A stretch of DNA of 64,000 nucleotides from Thuidium tamariscinum (taxonomy: Eukaryota > Streptophyta > Bryopsida > Hypnales > Thuidiaceae), in contig OZ019759.1 in assembly GCA_947034885.2 (NCBI GenBank), positions 5,706,501 to 5,770,500 on the forward strand, read 5' to 3'. Below are positions 24,250 through 36,305 of the stretch, piece by piece. How positions within the stretch are numbered: position 1 is the stretch's first letter; each line of letters starts with the position of its first letter. The notes beneath the pieces were generated by a model. It saw only the letters and a list, made by a program, of their open reading frames with translations. It made no database searches and was not told the origin of the DNA. The position numbers and the translations under genes were made by a program.

Positions 24250-25565
24250 CTACTTTGTAGAAGGCCTTCATTTGAAATTTCACGTGAAGAAGGGTCAAAA
24301 AAATATGGAGAGGTTGAAATTTCTTAGAACATTTGTGTTCTATGACAAATTTCCATTTGGAAATTGAAATTGCCTATTTTTTATGAGATTCCAAAAAATA
24401 GGCTCCCTTGCGATATTTGGAGTTTTTTGCTAAGTGCCCTATTCATTTCAAATTTCATGTGAAAAGGGGCCGACAAAAATATGGAGAAGTTCGAATGTCA
24501 TAGGACATTTATTTTCTATGACTAATTTCCATGCCACATTTGAAATTTTCTAGTTTTGATTTTATTTCAAAAAATACGCCACGTAGCCATTTTTGTGTCT
24601 ACTTTGTAAATGGCCTATTCATTTCAAATTTCATGTGAAGACGGGCCCAAAAAAATATGGAGAGGTTGGAATGTCATAGGACATTTATGTTCTATGACTA
24701 ATTTCCATTCCACATTTGAAATTGTCTAGTTTTGATTTTATTTCAAAAAATACGCCACGTAGCCATTTTTGGGTCTACTTTGTAAATGGCCTATTCATTT
24801 CAAATTTCACGTGAAGACGGGCCAAAAAAAATATGGAGAGGTTGGAATGTCATAGAACATTTGTGTTCTATGACAAATTTCCATTTGGAAATTGAAATTG
24901 CCTATTTTTTATGAGATTCCAAAAAATAGGCTCCCTTGCGATATTTGGAGTTTTTTGCTAAGTGCCCTATTCATTTCAAATTTCACGTGAAAAGGGGTTG
25001 ACAAAAATATGGAGAGGTTGGAATGTCATAGGACATTTATGTTCTATGACTAATTTCCATGCCACATTTGAAATTGTCTAGTTTTGATTTTATTTCAAAA
25101 AATACGCCACGTAGCCATTTTTGGGTCTACTTTGTAAATGGCCTATTCATTTCAAATTTCACGTGAAGACGGGCCAAAAAAAATATGGAGAGGTTGGAAT
25201 GTCATAGGACATTTATGTTCTATGACTAATTTCCATGCCACATTTGAAATTGTCTAGTTTTGATTTTATTTCAAAAAATACGCCACGTAGCCATTTTTGG
25301 GTCTACTTTGTAAATGGCCTATTCATTTCAAATTTCACGTGAAGACGGGCCAAAAAAAATATGGAGAGGTTGGAATGTCATAGGACATTTATTTTCTATG
25401 ACTAATTTCCATTCCACATTTGAAATTGTCTAGTTTTGATTTTATTTCAAAAAATACACCACATAGCCATTTTTGTGTCTACTTTGTAAATGGCCTATTC
25501 ATTTCAAATTTCACGTGAAGACGGGCCAAGAAAAATATGGAGAGGTTGGAATGTCATAGAACAAT
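24250..25565. repeat. 176-bp satellite, about 7.5 copies of two types
   Basis: The spacing of the shared motif (G)GCCTATTCATTTCAAA is 172-177 bp. Two monomer types alternate: A (with CCTATTTTTTATGAGATTCC and TTTTTTGCTAAGTGCC) and B (with TAGTTTTGATTTTATTTC and ACGCCACGTAGCC). The order is A-B-B-A-B-B-B, then a truncated copy, which suggests a higher-order duplication. Each unit has a TTCACGTGAA (or TTCATGTGAA) palindrome and a hyphenated palindrome around TCATAGAACAT. It abuts the kinase promoter array. Confidence 0.9.
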
Positions 25566-26279
25566 TGGAGAAATTGGAATGTCATTGAATTTTGACTACG
25601 GATGAGGAATTAGGGCCTCTCTTATTTTATTCTCATAAAAATTCTAAATAGACATGCTAGAGATCACATAGGGAAAAAAAAACACGTGAAAGTTTCATTC
25701 AACCTCTTTGGACTACGGATGAGGAATTAGGGCCTCTCTTATTTTATTCTCCTAAACTTAAATAAACTAACATGTAAGTCTTCTATTTCTTTTATTCCCC
25801 AAATGACCAAGTATTGCCTTGACAATTTTCACAATTTTCAAAATTGGTCATCAAAATAATATTAGGTTCAAAGGCATAACAAGCATAACCCCAATCAAGT
25901 TTTTAGCTTATTAAATTCTACTTCACAATTCTAAGTTGTTAAAACTATGTTTCAAATATATGTTCGAGGAGGCATTATAACCGGAGTACTAGAAAAGAGG
26001 GGAAAACATTCCGATGCAATATTCATATTTAAATAATAACAATAGCTACACATTGGTTAAATTTAATACTACAGGTCAAAGGTCCCATCCATAGATCCAA
26101 TATTGTACTCACGCATTTCAAAAATTTGTATTTTCATAAATACTTATAGGTTTGTGAGTACCCCTCACCAACATTACAATACCATGATTGCCACCACCTA
26201 CGGTACATGGCAGTGGATTACAATCATTACACCGTAGTGCGGACTAGCCACTACAAGAGTGTAGTCTTTTTGTTGTACT
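25566..26279. repeat. AT-rich spacer with a 46-bp direct repeat
   Basis: GACTACGGATGAGGAATTAG and the following 25 bases occur at about 25595 and again at about 25710. Otherwise AT-rich with no gene; it includes the 3' side of the next minus-strand gene. Confidence 0.6.
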
Positions 26280-27353
26280 TCACTCGGAATCTGAGTCGGT
26301 ATCATCTCTCTGACTATGGCCTACAAAACTAGATCCATACACCCCCATATATGGTCCTCCACCATACACGTCTCCTGCTCTGCTTTCCGCTCCTCCTTGT
26401 CCATAGTTCCCGTAATGAGGCCCTCCAAAGGTTGGAGGAGGAACTGAATCTCCATAGTAGGAGCCTCCTTCATTTGAACGGCCATGGTAAGACCCTCCAT
26501 GATGCCCATAATTTCCATATGAACCACCTCCACTAGACCTCGAATGGTATTGGGAGCCTTCTTGGGTAGAAGGAGCATTGTGCGCGGTTCCGCGGCTTCC
26601 TCCTACGATTTGAGAACGACTTTGCCCACCTCGTGGGTCATGTGTACCACGTTCACGTCCATAGTACCCATCGTAACCATATTGTGGACCACGATCTTCT
26701 ATGCTTCTCCGCATTGCCTCACGCATTTCATACTCGTATTGAATGTCCTCTCGAGCTTCTCTACGTTCATGCCTCTCTCCACCGGCCACGGGTGCAGTAG
26801 CCTCTTCAACATCATCATCATCATCTGGGACGGGCTCCTCTACATCCGGCATCACTGTTGCAGGAAATCCAAATTGGCCTCGATTGGACCATTCGGGCAT
26901 GCAATCGCTTGCATTAGTCCAACTCGTATAAATGATTGCTTCGTTGCGATTGAGAGTCGCCACATCTTTTCCATATATTCTGCGCCAATCAACATCTTTG
27001 TGAAGTACAATCTCTGCCTAGACCATGGCCATGTTCGTATAATTCATGACATTTGGTTTGGAGTCACGTATATCAGCATTACGCGTCACTTCATCGTATC
27101 GGTGAACAAAGTGCCTACTGAGACACGTGGATGTTTGCCCTTCCCAACGGCGAACTTGTTGCGCTGCACGGTCCGATGCCCACAATTTGGCAATGTGCGT
27201 CATTTTCACGTACTTCTTGCACGTAGTGGCGGTCCAAACTTTCTTTGGTTCACTCTCCCATCCGGGTTCACCAACACACATTGGATCATTCCAATCCTCC
27301 CAATTTATACTTTGGGATTTCCCCTTGTTTCTCTTGTTTTCATCACGAGGCAT
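26280..27353 (-). CDS. Accessory protein: shared N-terminal domain plus Gly/Tyr-rich tail, one in-frame TAG
   Basis: 357 codons from the ATG at 27353 to a TGA at 26282-26280, with one TAG at 27020-27018 (codon 112). The first 130 residues match the start of the RING protein at 31774. Shared residues include the DP near residue 23, a GWE, CKKYVKMTHIAKLW, a Cys followed by HFVHR, and, on either side of the TAG, MAMV then AEIVLHKDVDW (partner: SMVYAELRLKRKVDW). The homologous frame therefore clearly continues past the TAG. The C-terminal 130 residues are low-complexity Gly, Tyr, Ser and Arg, with repeats such as GGSYGNYGHHGGSYHG, resembling prion-like or RNA-binding tails. The domain looks Myb/SANT-like in its spaced Trp residues, but I do not assign a family. 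Likely nuclear. Confidence 0.7.
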
Positions 27354-27619
27354 GGTGGCGTTGACTAAAATGAGAGCAACTGATGACTTCGTTCACACTA
27401 ATTCCAACAATAAGAAATCAAAATGCTTCAAAGTTACAGTGCGATGCAGTTTAGATGAAGTTGTAGTCCCTCAGAGCCTGATCATTACTTTAACTAAAGT
27501 TCGTGAAGCATTTTAGTGATGATTAATGAAGCACAACCGTTTGCACACAACGTCGAAAGGGGCGCGCAGAGCCACAGATTAAAATCGGGCACTGGATCAT
27601 CCACTCCGGAGGGAAACGG

Positions 27620-27975
27620 TTGTGGCCAAATGAGCCGTCCGCCCCGCTTCTTATACTGAGCCGTCCGCCCCCCACCGAGGCGGACAGCCAGATGCTCATC
27701 CGATGGCCGAGAGGCGGACGGCAGAATCAAGCGGACAGAAATCGGCGTCCGCTGGATCGCACGGACATCGGGCGGACTCACCGAGGGACGGACGACGCGG
27801 ACGGCGCCCGTCGGTGGCAGACGCAGAGACGGACGGACCGACGGGCGGACAGGCGGATGGGGGAACCGACAGGCGGACGGGGCACCGAGGGGCGGACGGT
27901 GGCATCGACGGGAGGACGGGGCACCGACGGACGGACGGGGGCACCGACGGAAGAGCGGACGGATGGGCGGGGGGT
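27620..27975 (-). promoter_or_regulatory. Promoter array of the Gly/Tyr-tailed gene
   Basis: Roughly 26-bp imperfect tandem units of the type GGGGCACCGACGGGCGGACG on the plus strand (GTCCGCC read in the gene's direction). On the minus strand a TATA-like box CAGTATAAG lies at 27658-27650, about 300 nt before the ATG, between two GGCGGACGGCTCA copies. Confidence 0.75.
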
Positions 27976-28818
27976 TTGAAACCCTCAAAGACCTAAGGTA
28001 GAAGCACCTATTACAGTCGAAGTTAGTTAGTTAGCAGTTTCCGCATAGTTGGAGGCACCTTTTCCTATAAAGAATATTTTTGTAGTATTGGCAACTAAAA
28101 ATCATGAATTTCCAAAAAAAAAAATTAGAATTTTTGGACGAGGCATCTAATTTCTGTGAATTTTCAAAGTAGGACTTAGTAGAGCACCTAAATCTGCACT
28201 CCTAGTAAATCTGCCTAGATTCTCACACCAAAATCTAAAATAATCAGAACCCACCAAGCACAACTAAAGTTTCAAGGTACTAGTGGGGACACTTTGTAAG
28301 AAACTCTAATGTCAAACTATGGATACACTGAAAATAATGGGTGCTTCTACCTTACATCGATACTTGAATTCTTGAAATTCATTGAGTAAGCATGTTACAC
28401 TGGTTTAGGTTCTGAAACCAGCCAAGTTGATGTTAAATCTTCTCGAAAATCAGAAATAAATGCTAGATTCTCTTTGCAATTTGCATGCATTTTGGGGAAT
28501 TTGAACACTTCATGGAATAACTATGACTTTAGGTTTCAATGTTCAAATTATATGTATCCAAAATTCACCTTAGGACTTGATAGAGAGGAATGATTTATAT
28601 TACCGTAGTACGTTTTCAATTTCAACAGAAATTAATTTCTTTTGGAAGAATTTGTAATTCTAGGAAATTATAATGATATTAGTCTTAAATATTGGAAATT
28701 GTCAATATCATTTGTTGAAATTCAGGTGATTCAAATTGTTCCAAACATAGTAACACACCTTCTATGACAATTGACAAAGGAATATTCAAATTTAATGAAA
28801 TTCCAATTGAAAGTTGGA

Positions 28819-29480
28819 ATCCTAAAGGGTCATTCACTTTTGGCCCTTGTGGGGAAACATGGGATTTGTGGTAGTACCTGCGGGCTGAAATTTCAAATTC
28901 GATCCTTGTTTTTAGTTTTTAAAAACTTCTTCAAAAGATAAAAAAATTGATTAACTTCCATGGAATGTAATTTTTTTCACAATTGATTCCCAATAACAAC
29001 ATCTATGATCCAATGAACTCAAAATATTGAAAATAAGGGACGGGGGGTTGAAAAAAACTAGAACAATCTCACCATTGAGATTATTGTGTTTCAATCCCAT
29101 GTTAGAGCTATTAATGATTTAGTTTTACTTTCAATCTTGGACTTACTTGTACTTAAGAATTTTTTGAATAATGAAAATCAAGCCTATTTTTCTTGAAATT
29201 TTTGTCTTAGACTTTCAACTCCCATCTAAGTTCTTCAAATTCCTTCAAAATTTTTAATTCAAGGTCCATACTCCGTACTCCATAGTTCCAAAAAATTCCA
29301 CGAATAGCGATCAAAGTCATCTGATATTTTTGCCACTTTTTCCTAGATAAGTAAAGTACAAGATCCTAAGGTTAGATCCAAAGAAAAGTATTTTCTTGGT
29401 TTTCTTATAGTGAACGCAGCAGAAATGACAGTTTTGAGTGGTTTGTAACAAAAAAATGGCCTTGGTCCTTTAAGGGTTAA
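28819..29480. mobile_element. Nested TTAACCCC-family element
   Basis: The left border AATCCTAAAGGGTCA and right border GGTCCTTTAAGGGTTAA face each other. The right interior (ACAGTTTTGAGTGG) matches the inverted left end of the element at 51625. Non-coding. Borders are approximate at the left. Confidence 0.5.
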
Positions 29481-30162
29481 CAATGAAGGGAGAGATTTAT
29501 ATTTTATAACCATATTTTATTGCAAGATATTCTCAACTCTCAAGTTCTAACTTGTAAGGGCCTAATATAACAATTTCTAAACAAATTAGATAAATGTATC
29601 ACCATACTTTCTACAATTCTACAGTTGGAAGATGGTGACATTCATGATTGCATTAGAGGATGAGTGAAATTTGAAAATGATGCAATTACACTTGAAAAAA
29701 GATTTCAAAATGTGAAAAATTATAGAATCCTTCATTTCAATGTAAGTGAATGTTAATATGAAGGAGTGTACTTCAAATGATTTTACCCCTTACTGCCTTA
29801 CTGGTTTGCATTTAGAAATATGTAAAGAGTATATGTTTTCTCTATTAAAGTAGGGTGCATACATTTTTTAAATTAATAATGTGTTGGATCCTTGAATCAT
29901 TCATCAATTTATTTTCACTATTTATTATTTTATATGACACCCATATTTCCATAATGCAAAAATGATGAAGAAGCTAGGGTTTAGGTTCTAGGGTTTAAGG
30001 TTTAGGGTTCGGGCTTGTCTACGCTCTACAAAAGTGGATGTCGGATAGGGTGTAGGGTTGAGGACTTACTTTCTTTAAAAAATTTAATGTGCAGAATGAA
30101 ACTCAATTTCACACATACATAATACATTGAACATTGGATGCTTTTTCCAACCCTTCCCATTT

Positions 30163-31162
30163 TTACCCCTAAAAGCCCGCACTTTTTTTTTGGGATGTAT
30201 AGAAATTTTGGATAGGTACCTACTACTTACGAGCAGGGATATCCAGATTTGAGGCTAAAATTTGAATGGAATTGAGTCAATTGACCAATGTGGGGGTGAA
30301 GAAGATCTGTCATATGCACCAAATTTTCATGGCATTTGAAAATACTGGTCAAAGGTTATAGCCTAATATGTTACTTTTTTTTATAACAGGGCATTTCATG
30401 CAAATCAGAGAAAATCACTTATTTCATAAACAAGAATTCCACAAATTCTTTTTCTAGAGTTTTGAATACGCGTGAAGTTCTGAATCATTCCATTTTGATG
30501 AATGAGTCAAAAGTGATGTGGATTTTCTGTTTCCAGGTAATTTTGGATTTCCTACTCTAAAATAAACTTTGAAATCCTTTATCTTACCCAACTTCCAATA
30601 TTTTTGGACGAAAAAAAAATCGTAGGATGTAGATACATTATTACAACATTTCGAATTTGCAACCACTGGAAATTTGGGATTGGAAATTTTCAATTCCATA
30701 TTTCAACTGTAAATAATGTAGTGCGTTTTATCATTCTCTACTACTACGTATTTACTAATTTTTTCCTATACGTTGTACTATTCCAAATGATTTGAAAATT
30801 TTTAAGCATGTGCCCAACTTCTGTAGGAAAACAAATCCAAAGAAGCACGACCATTTAGGTCATTTTTTCATAGAAATGTGAGCTTGGGAAGTGCAGCTGC
30901 CTTGCTTTTCGGCTTTCGCAGTGTAAAAAAAATGATTTCAGTTAATTTGAATGCTTATATCTTGTAATCCACTCGGTGGAAATGTTTGAAATTTTTACCA
31001 CATGCTTTTGATACTATACAATACAATATCCTACGATCAGATATGTCAAAAAAAGTTTTTTTCCAAAGATTCTGGTACTTGTACTAGAAATGGCAGTTTT
31101 GGTTTTTTGGAGGCAATTGGAGCGCTTTTGGTGAAAGTATATTGACGGTCCTTTAAGGGTTC
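30163..31162. mobile_element. Nested TTAACCCC-family element, about 1.0 kb
   Basis: Begins TTACCCCTAAAAGCCCGC and ends GGTCCTTTAAGGGTT. The interior (AGTGCAGCTGCC and a nearby CATTTAGGTCATTTTTTCAT) matches the element at 40868-41817. Non-coding. Confidence 0.6.
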
Positions 31163-31264
31163 AAGCTTTAAATATGACTTCTGGAGAACCCAATGTTCAC
31201 TTTGGACTTGTGGAATCCAATGTCGATTTTTCACTTCTGGAATCCAATGTTCAGTTTGGACTTG

Positions 31265-31545
31265 AAATCTGAGCGGTCGGCAAGGCGGACGCCTTTGTCG
31301 GACGCCCAGTCGGTCGTCAAGGCGGACGGGCAGGGCTGAAGGGCGGACGGGGGGCGGTCGGCAGAGCGGACGGGCGGATGGGCGGCGGGGCGGTCGGACG
31401 ACAGGTCCGCCGGACGGGACTGTCGTCGGACGACCCGAGGTCCGGGCGGATGCCCCGTCCGGCGACGGTCCGCACTGGCCGTCCACCGGTCCGGTGCCGG
31501 ACCTGTCTAGGTCTGGCGGCGGACGGGTATATGGTCAGACGGCCC
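31265..31545 (+). promoter_or_regulatory. Promoter array of the RING gene
   Basis: A GC-rich block with repeated AAGGCGGACG, GGGCGGACGGG and CGGTCGG motifs. A TATA-like GGGTATATGG at 31525-31534 directly follows a GGCGGCGGAC copy and lies about 245 nt before the ATG at 31774. Confidence 0.75.
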
Positions 31546-31773
31546 CTTCATTTTCCCTTACTTCTTCTCTCCTCACGAAGTGCCCCAAGTTGGATGTGCT
31601 GTCTATTGCCACGTGTCAGTGCGTGGTGCTAGTTGCTCCTACTTGGCGGAGAGAAGGGGTCCATTACTTTTTCACGTCGAAGCTTTGACCGATTGTATTA
31701 CGAAGACACGTTTCATACCCTCCGGTTCACAGAATTTTGATTTGCAAGGGCTTGTAAATTCGGATTCTCTAAC

Positions 31774-34700
31774 ATGGCTACAAACAGCGGTGCAGGTACT
31801 GATGGGATGAATTCAGGAGGTGACCAGAGAAAGCGAAATAAAGCAAAGGGGACTACACATGGACTACACTATGAAATTTTGGATGATCCGAACATCATAG
31901 CAGAGAGCGGTTGGGAAAATGAGACCGCAGATTATTGGACCTCCAAACTATGTAAGCAGTACCTTAAAATGTACCACATCAACAAGTTGTGGCCTCGGGA
32001 TGCACACGCACGCCAAACTGCGGATTTCAACTGTAAACCACACGGTTGCATTGACCCGCACTTTGTCCATCGAGCGACAGAGGTGTGGGGGGCCATGTTT
32101 GGCCCTAAACCAATGTCTAAAGGGTACATCAACTACAGCTTGGCGTCCATGGTGTATGCAGAACTGAGATTGAAACGCAAGGTGGATTGGAGCACGTTCC
32201 AAACAACAAAGAAGAATCCTCTACTGCTGCAGCAAAATCAAAAGGATATTCCTGATTCCTGGCCAACGACGGCGCAGAGGGTACAACCAAGCTTACAAAA
32301 TCCAGCAACGCCTACAACGATGGCCTCAGTAAGCGCATGTGCGAAACCGCAGTTGGATTCGAGGGAGACAACATCGAAAGTTATGGACGTTTCTGCGGTT
32401 CATGTGAATGACCAAAACAAATCTCCCAACCGGGAAGAGCTTGTCAACAAAAATGGTGGCTTGTCTTCTCCGAAGACAGAACCCACGGATGAAGAGGTTG
32501 CAGGGGCCAATGTCACAATTGGACATTATGTAGACAGCGGTGTTTTAGATAGTTTGGGATATGCAGCTCCAAATCCACAGTTGCCAACATCGGAGAGCCC
32601 ATTGTGTACTCCAATCACTCAAGAGGACCTGTCAAGAACGAATGTGCAACAACCCAATGCTGCAAAGACGAATGTGACAGTGGATACATATGAGTTTATA
32701 AAAAAGTATCCACATTTGTCAAGTTTAGACTCGACTAGCTTCAAGAATCTTGTTGCAATGCCACAGATTCCGCATTTGGAAGGCTTGCTTGACCTTAGTA
32801 TGAAGTGGAAGACAATTGAAGAACGTTTGTTTCCATTTGAGCAACGAACTCAGCAGAATGAGCCGGAAAGCAGTACTCCACCGAAGAAAGTATATAAACC
32901 CGCTGACTTTCCACATGCCGCTTTGGCATTGACAAGAACTGCCACATGGATAGATGAATTGGCTCCAAGGGTTGGTGCGTTTGCCGATGAATTAGCGTCC
33001 CTAGCTCCTACACTATTGAGCGGTGCGACGGCTTTCCTGCACTTCACCGATCAAATGTTACCAATTCTCACGTCTGCGATTCATTGTGAAGAAAGTCACG
33101 CTCAATTGAGGCAGGAGCTAAAAGAAAGAGGAAGAGATATTATACGGTTGAAGGTTGCGCTCACCAGTGAACTTGAAGAAGAGAAACGCGAGGACAGGAT
33201 TCAAAGGATGGCTCAATCATTGAAATATATTGAGCCAAGTCAAGGGACTCAAGGTAGCGATCAACTCTCTCTTCCAATGGACAAGGGCAAAGCTCATGTC
33301 GAGCCAGAGGAACGAACTTTGCCGATTGGCCGTAAAAGTTGGCTTGACTTGCAAAAAGAACTGGACCAGTCCAATGCCGAAAAAGCCCTTCTTTAGTCCA
33401 AGTTGGATCAAATGATACGAATGCAGGCCATGGATGAATATTTGCCTAGGAGCGGATCGGAGTCTCGTTGGTTGGGATGGGTACAAAAACTTCAAGACCC
33501 ACCCTTGTTAGCAGCTCGAGAAATGAATAAGCTTCGTACGATTGCATTGAAGGGTAACGATGAATGCAATGCTGTTGAGAAACATTTGAAGAAGTTCGAG
33601 AGCGAGGTGGATCGCCATCCAATTGAGAGTGCTTCAATCACATGTTGGGGAAACACAGATGCTATGATGGAGCGCTTGAACCACACAAAGAAAACGGAGG
33701 GTGGAAATATCAATTGGGCCTTGGAAGTAGAGGAAGGATGGGTCCCTTACCAAACGCTTTCAGCACACATCAACAAGGAGAAGCGTGTTATGCATAATTT
33801 TGATGCAGGTCATAAAATGTTGGATGGTATTTGTACAATTTGCCAATACGGTTTTGGACCTGAAGGAGCCATAACCTTGGGCCACTGTGGCCACACTTTC
33901 CACGTGCGGTGCATCATTCAAGCATCAATGTTTAGCTCGGTTTGTGCCCAATGTCGTTCTCCTTTGAGTCCTAGGTTTTATGAATTGTTTGGACTCTTGG
34001 ATGTTATGCCCCCCGGCCAGGAATACAACAGGTGGACCCTTCCATTGGACCAAGGGCCATACGAATTTGTGAATTATAAGCATTGGGGCAAACCTCTACA
34101 ATGGAACCCAACAGAACGGAAGCATGCATTGTACGATGACATCCGTGGTCCAGTGGATGCTTTCAATTGGATGACCCAAACGAACGAGGTGGAAATACGT
34201 GCCCGTTCAATTGACGATGATGAGGGTCGTGAATTGTTTTGTCACAACATGGGGGGGCATTGGAGCGTGCAACGTAATAAGTTCTTCTGGTTTCCAGAGA
34301 AGCACGTGGAGAAAACGGAAGGTGGAGAATGGGTTGTCGTGGAGGATTCAGAAGAATTCAAGGAACAATATGCGGCATACGACCACGGTTTGATAGGTCG
34401 GGCGTTGTTGTTGTCAAAGTTGGAAGAAGCTGTCGAATATCGTGCTTCCGTGGACATAGATGTGGAATGGAACACAAGCGAACCAATGGTGGAGGTGGTG
34501 GAGGCGTTTGACCGGCGGGTTGGAGAAATCATAAAGCAGTGGAGGACACTTCTATTCGAAGGATGTACAACCGAAAAATCATTGAATGAATTCTCATTTG
34601 AAGTGGCCAACAAAGTGGTAGACGAGGTCTTACTTCGATTGCAGTCTACTTTGTCAGCCTTGAAGTTGAAGTCTGTGGATTTGACTCCCAAAAGAGAGAA

Positions 34701-34920
34701 GAAACGGAAGTTGGAAGATGATGATGATTATACAGTGGACACGGCAGAAGCATTCAAAGTAGTTGAGCGGACTAACAAATCCGCACGACTAGCTGGCCCT
34801 GAAACGGCTGAAAGCCCTGAGGCCCAAGCTCGTCGAGAAAGTCTAAGAAGTGCAGCTCGACGCACTAAAGATGAATCGTCTCGTGGTTCGGGAGAGGGTA
34901 GTAGTAGTAAAACAAAGTAG
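31774..34920 (+). CDS. Coiled-coil RING-H2 protein (putative E3 ubiquitin ligase), one in-frame TAG
   Basis: 1,048 codons from the ATG at 31774, with one TAG at 33394-33396 (codon 541). The frame is the same on both sides, and the TAG falls inside a coiled coil (LDLQKELDQSNAEKALL, then SKLDQMIRMQAM). Order of parts: the N-terminal domain shared with the 26280-27353 protein (residues about 20-140); a Ser/Thr/Pro-rich linker; a helical region (about 370-460); coiled coils (about 440-560); and a RING-H2 finger near 687-735 (CTICQYGF, GHCGHTFHVRCI, CAQCRSPL), with all eight metal ligands in a Cys3-His2-Cys3 pattern. A basic/acidic segment KREKKRKLEDDDDY, probably a nuclear signal, lies near the C-terminus. 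It ends in TAG at 34920; if UAR is sense, the next TGA is at 34951-34953. A ligase encoded by a DNA transposon could act on host silencing factors or on the transposase. Confidence 0.75.
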
Positions 34921-34953
34921 ACATGGACCTATACGTCTTGTATGAGTTTTTGA

Positions 34954-35890
34954 TTGAACCATCGTATTGTATGGACTATGGATGGTTAGATGGTGATGTG
35001 GATTTTAGAAGGATAGAGCAATACTAGGTAAATGTACACGGAATATGCTTTGACTTATTATCGGTTTTTAATATGAACATATATATGGAATTATTTATCT
35101 ATCTATTCATTTATCTATCTATTTATGTATGTATCAATTAGTCAATGTACGTATTCACTATGCACAATACTTTTTGATGTGGAATGTATGCTATTAGAGG
35201 CATGGTATTGGATGTAAGAAATTGTGATTGAATATTATAATCTTTGAATTCTTAATTGATTTTGATTTTTTTTGTTTTTGTATATGATCTCTGATATGCC
35301 TAGTTTCAATTGGCACGGTTACCATGCAGAAAAAGAAATATACAACTTATAAAAATGTTTGTTGTTTGTTCAATTTGAACAAATTCGTCGATGCTCAAAA
35401 GAGGCCTTGGACATACACTAGAGGTGTTTTCAGTAAAATATTATTTTCAGTAAACATGTATAGTTGTCAAAAAATTTCTAAGAACTACTTCCGTCGGTAG
35501 ATTTGAAGTTGCTTTGTATGAGCAAATCCTTAGAACTTGAAATTTGGCATACATATTATCAACACTGAGATGATCTCATGCCAAGAATTTCATGGCCAAA
35601 TTTTTATTTCTCAATCTCTGCTTCTTTGGGAGGGTGTCAAAGTTGGTAGCATTGGAATTTTAGACACAACCACACATGTACGTAGATTTAAAAAAATCTT
35701 TTTCCGGGCAAATCTTTTGGCCTTGAAATTTGACGCATGTGTTATGAACATAGAGACGATCTTGTGCAGAAAATTAAATGTAAAAATAACAATTTTTGAG
35801 CCCTAGGGAGGGTGTCAAAGATGGCAGCAGCAGGGGATTTTTTTTCCATGTGATAGCAAGAATTCGTAAATGAAGTAGACCTTACTGTAT
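34954..35890. repeat. Non-coding spacer with simple repeat and direct duplication
   Basis: A CTAT/ATCT-type simple repeat at about 35094-35130. A diverged direct duplication (TTGAAATTTG at about 35535 and 35725, followed by GGGAGGGTGTCAAAG at about 35625 and GGGAGGGTGTCAAAG again near 35806), about 185 bp apart. No gene. Confidence 0.6.
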
Positions 35891-35904
35891 ATGTTTTACG
35901 CACG

Positions 35905-36085
35905 GCTAGTCCGCTTGGACCGAAGTCGCCGTCCGCCCCCGACCGAACTGGCCGTCCGCCCCGACCGAACTAGCTGTCCGCCCCGACCGATTTTGCCGTC
36001 CGCTTCGATTCAGCGAGTGTTGCAACGGGTATTAGACTGTCCGCCCCAACGGTCAACTGCGCTCAGTTTACTATAAGTAGACTGA
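35905..36085 (+). promoter_or_regulatory. Promoter array of the transposase gene
   Basis: Three to four tandem units of about 24 bp, GCCGTCCGCCCCGACCGAAC, then a TATA-like CTATAAGTAG at 36071-36080, about 230 nt before the ATG at 36306. It is shorter than the other arrays but has the same core GTCCGCC. Confidence 0.8.
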
Positions 36086-36305
36086 GAGAAGTCATTTGTA
36101 AGCACTCCTGATGAACTGAACACTAAGATTTCCAAGGGCTAGGCGCTGCAAATTTATTTGTGTCCCTTGCTTGGTAATGCATAGTTTGGTGGAAGGGGGG
36201 GCTTTCATTTTGAAGGCTTTTTGCACTCAGTGCTTATTTGATTGTGGACTTTTACAACATAGTGCTAACGTTACCAATTACAATTGAAGGGAAAAAGAAT
36301 TCAAT

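Larger units (their letters stand above)
27976..31260. other. Central AT-rich region between the two divergent gene pairs
   Basis: No supportable gene. It contains two nested TTAACCCC-type elements, listed separately, and a short degenerate run of plant-telomere-like AGGGTTTA units at about 29983-30015, too short and irregular to be a telomere. Confidence 0.55.

Noticed and set aside
23942-24298. Overlapping Arg/Asp-rich and Pro-rich open frames in the GC-rich arrays (also at 27.5-28.0, 31.0-31.6 and 41.9-42.3 kb)
   Set aside because: They are open on several frames because of the repeated GTCCGCC motif and have no start context or domain.
24250-25565. CRISPR-like array
   Set aside because: Units are 176-bp tandem monomers without unique spacers, in a eukaryotic setting; this is a satellite.
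26544-27368. 274-codon plus-strand frame
   Set aside because: Antisense to the Gly/Tyr-tailed gene, whose N-terminal half matches the RING protein.
29983-30015. Interstitial telomere
   Set aside because: Only a few degenerate AGGGTTTA units, not a true array.
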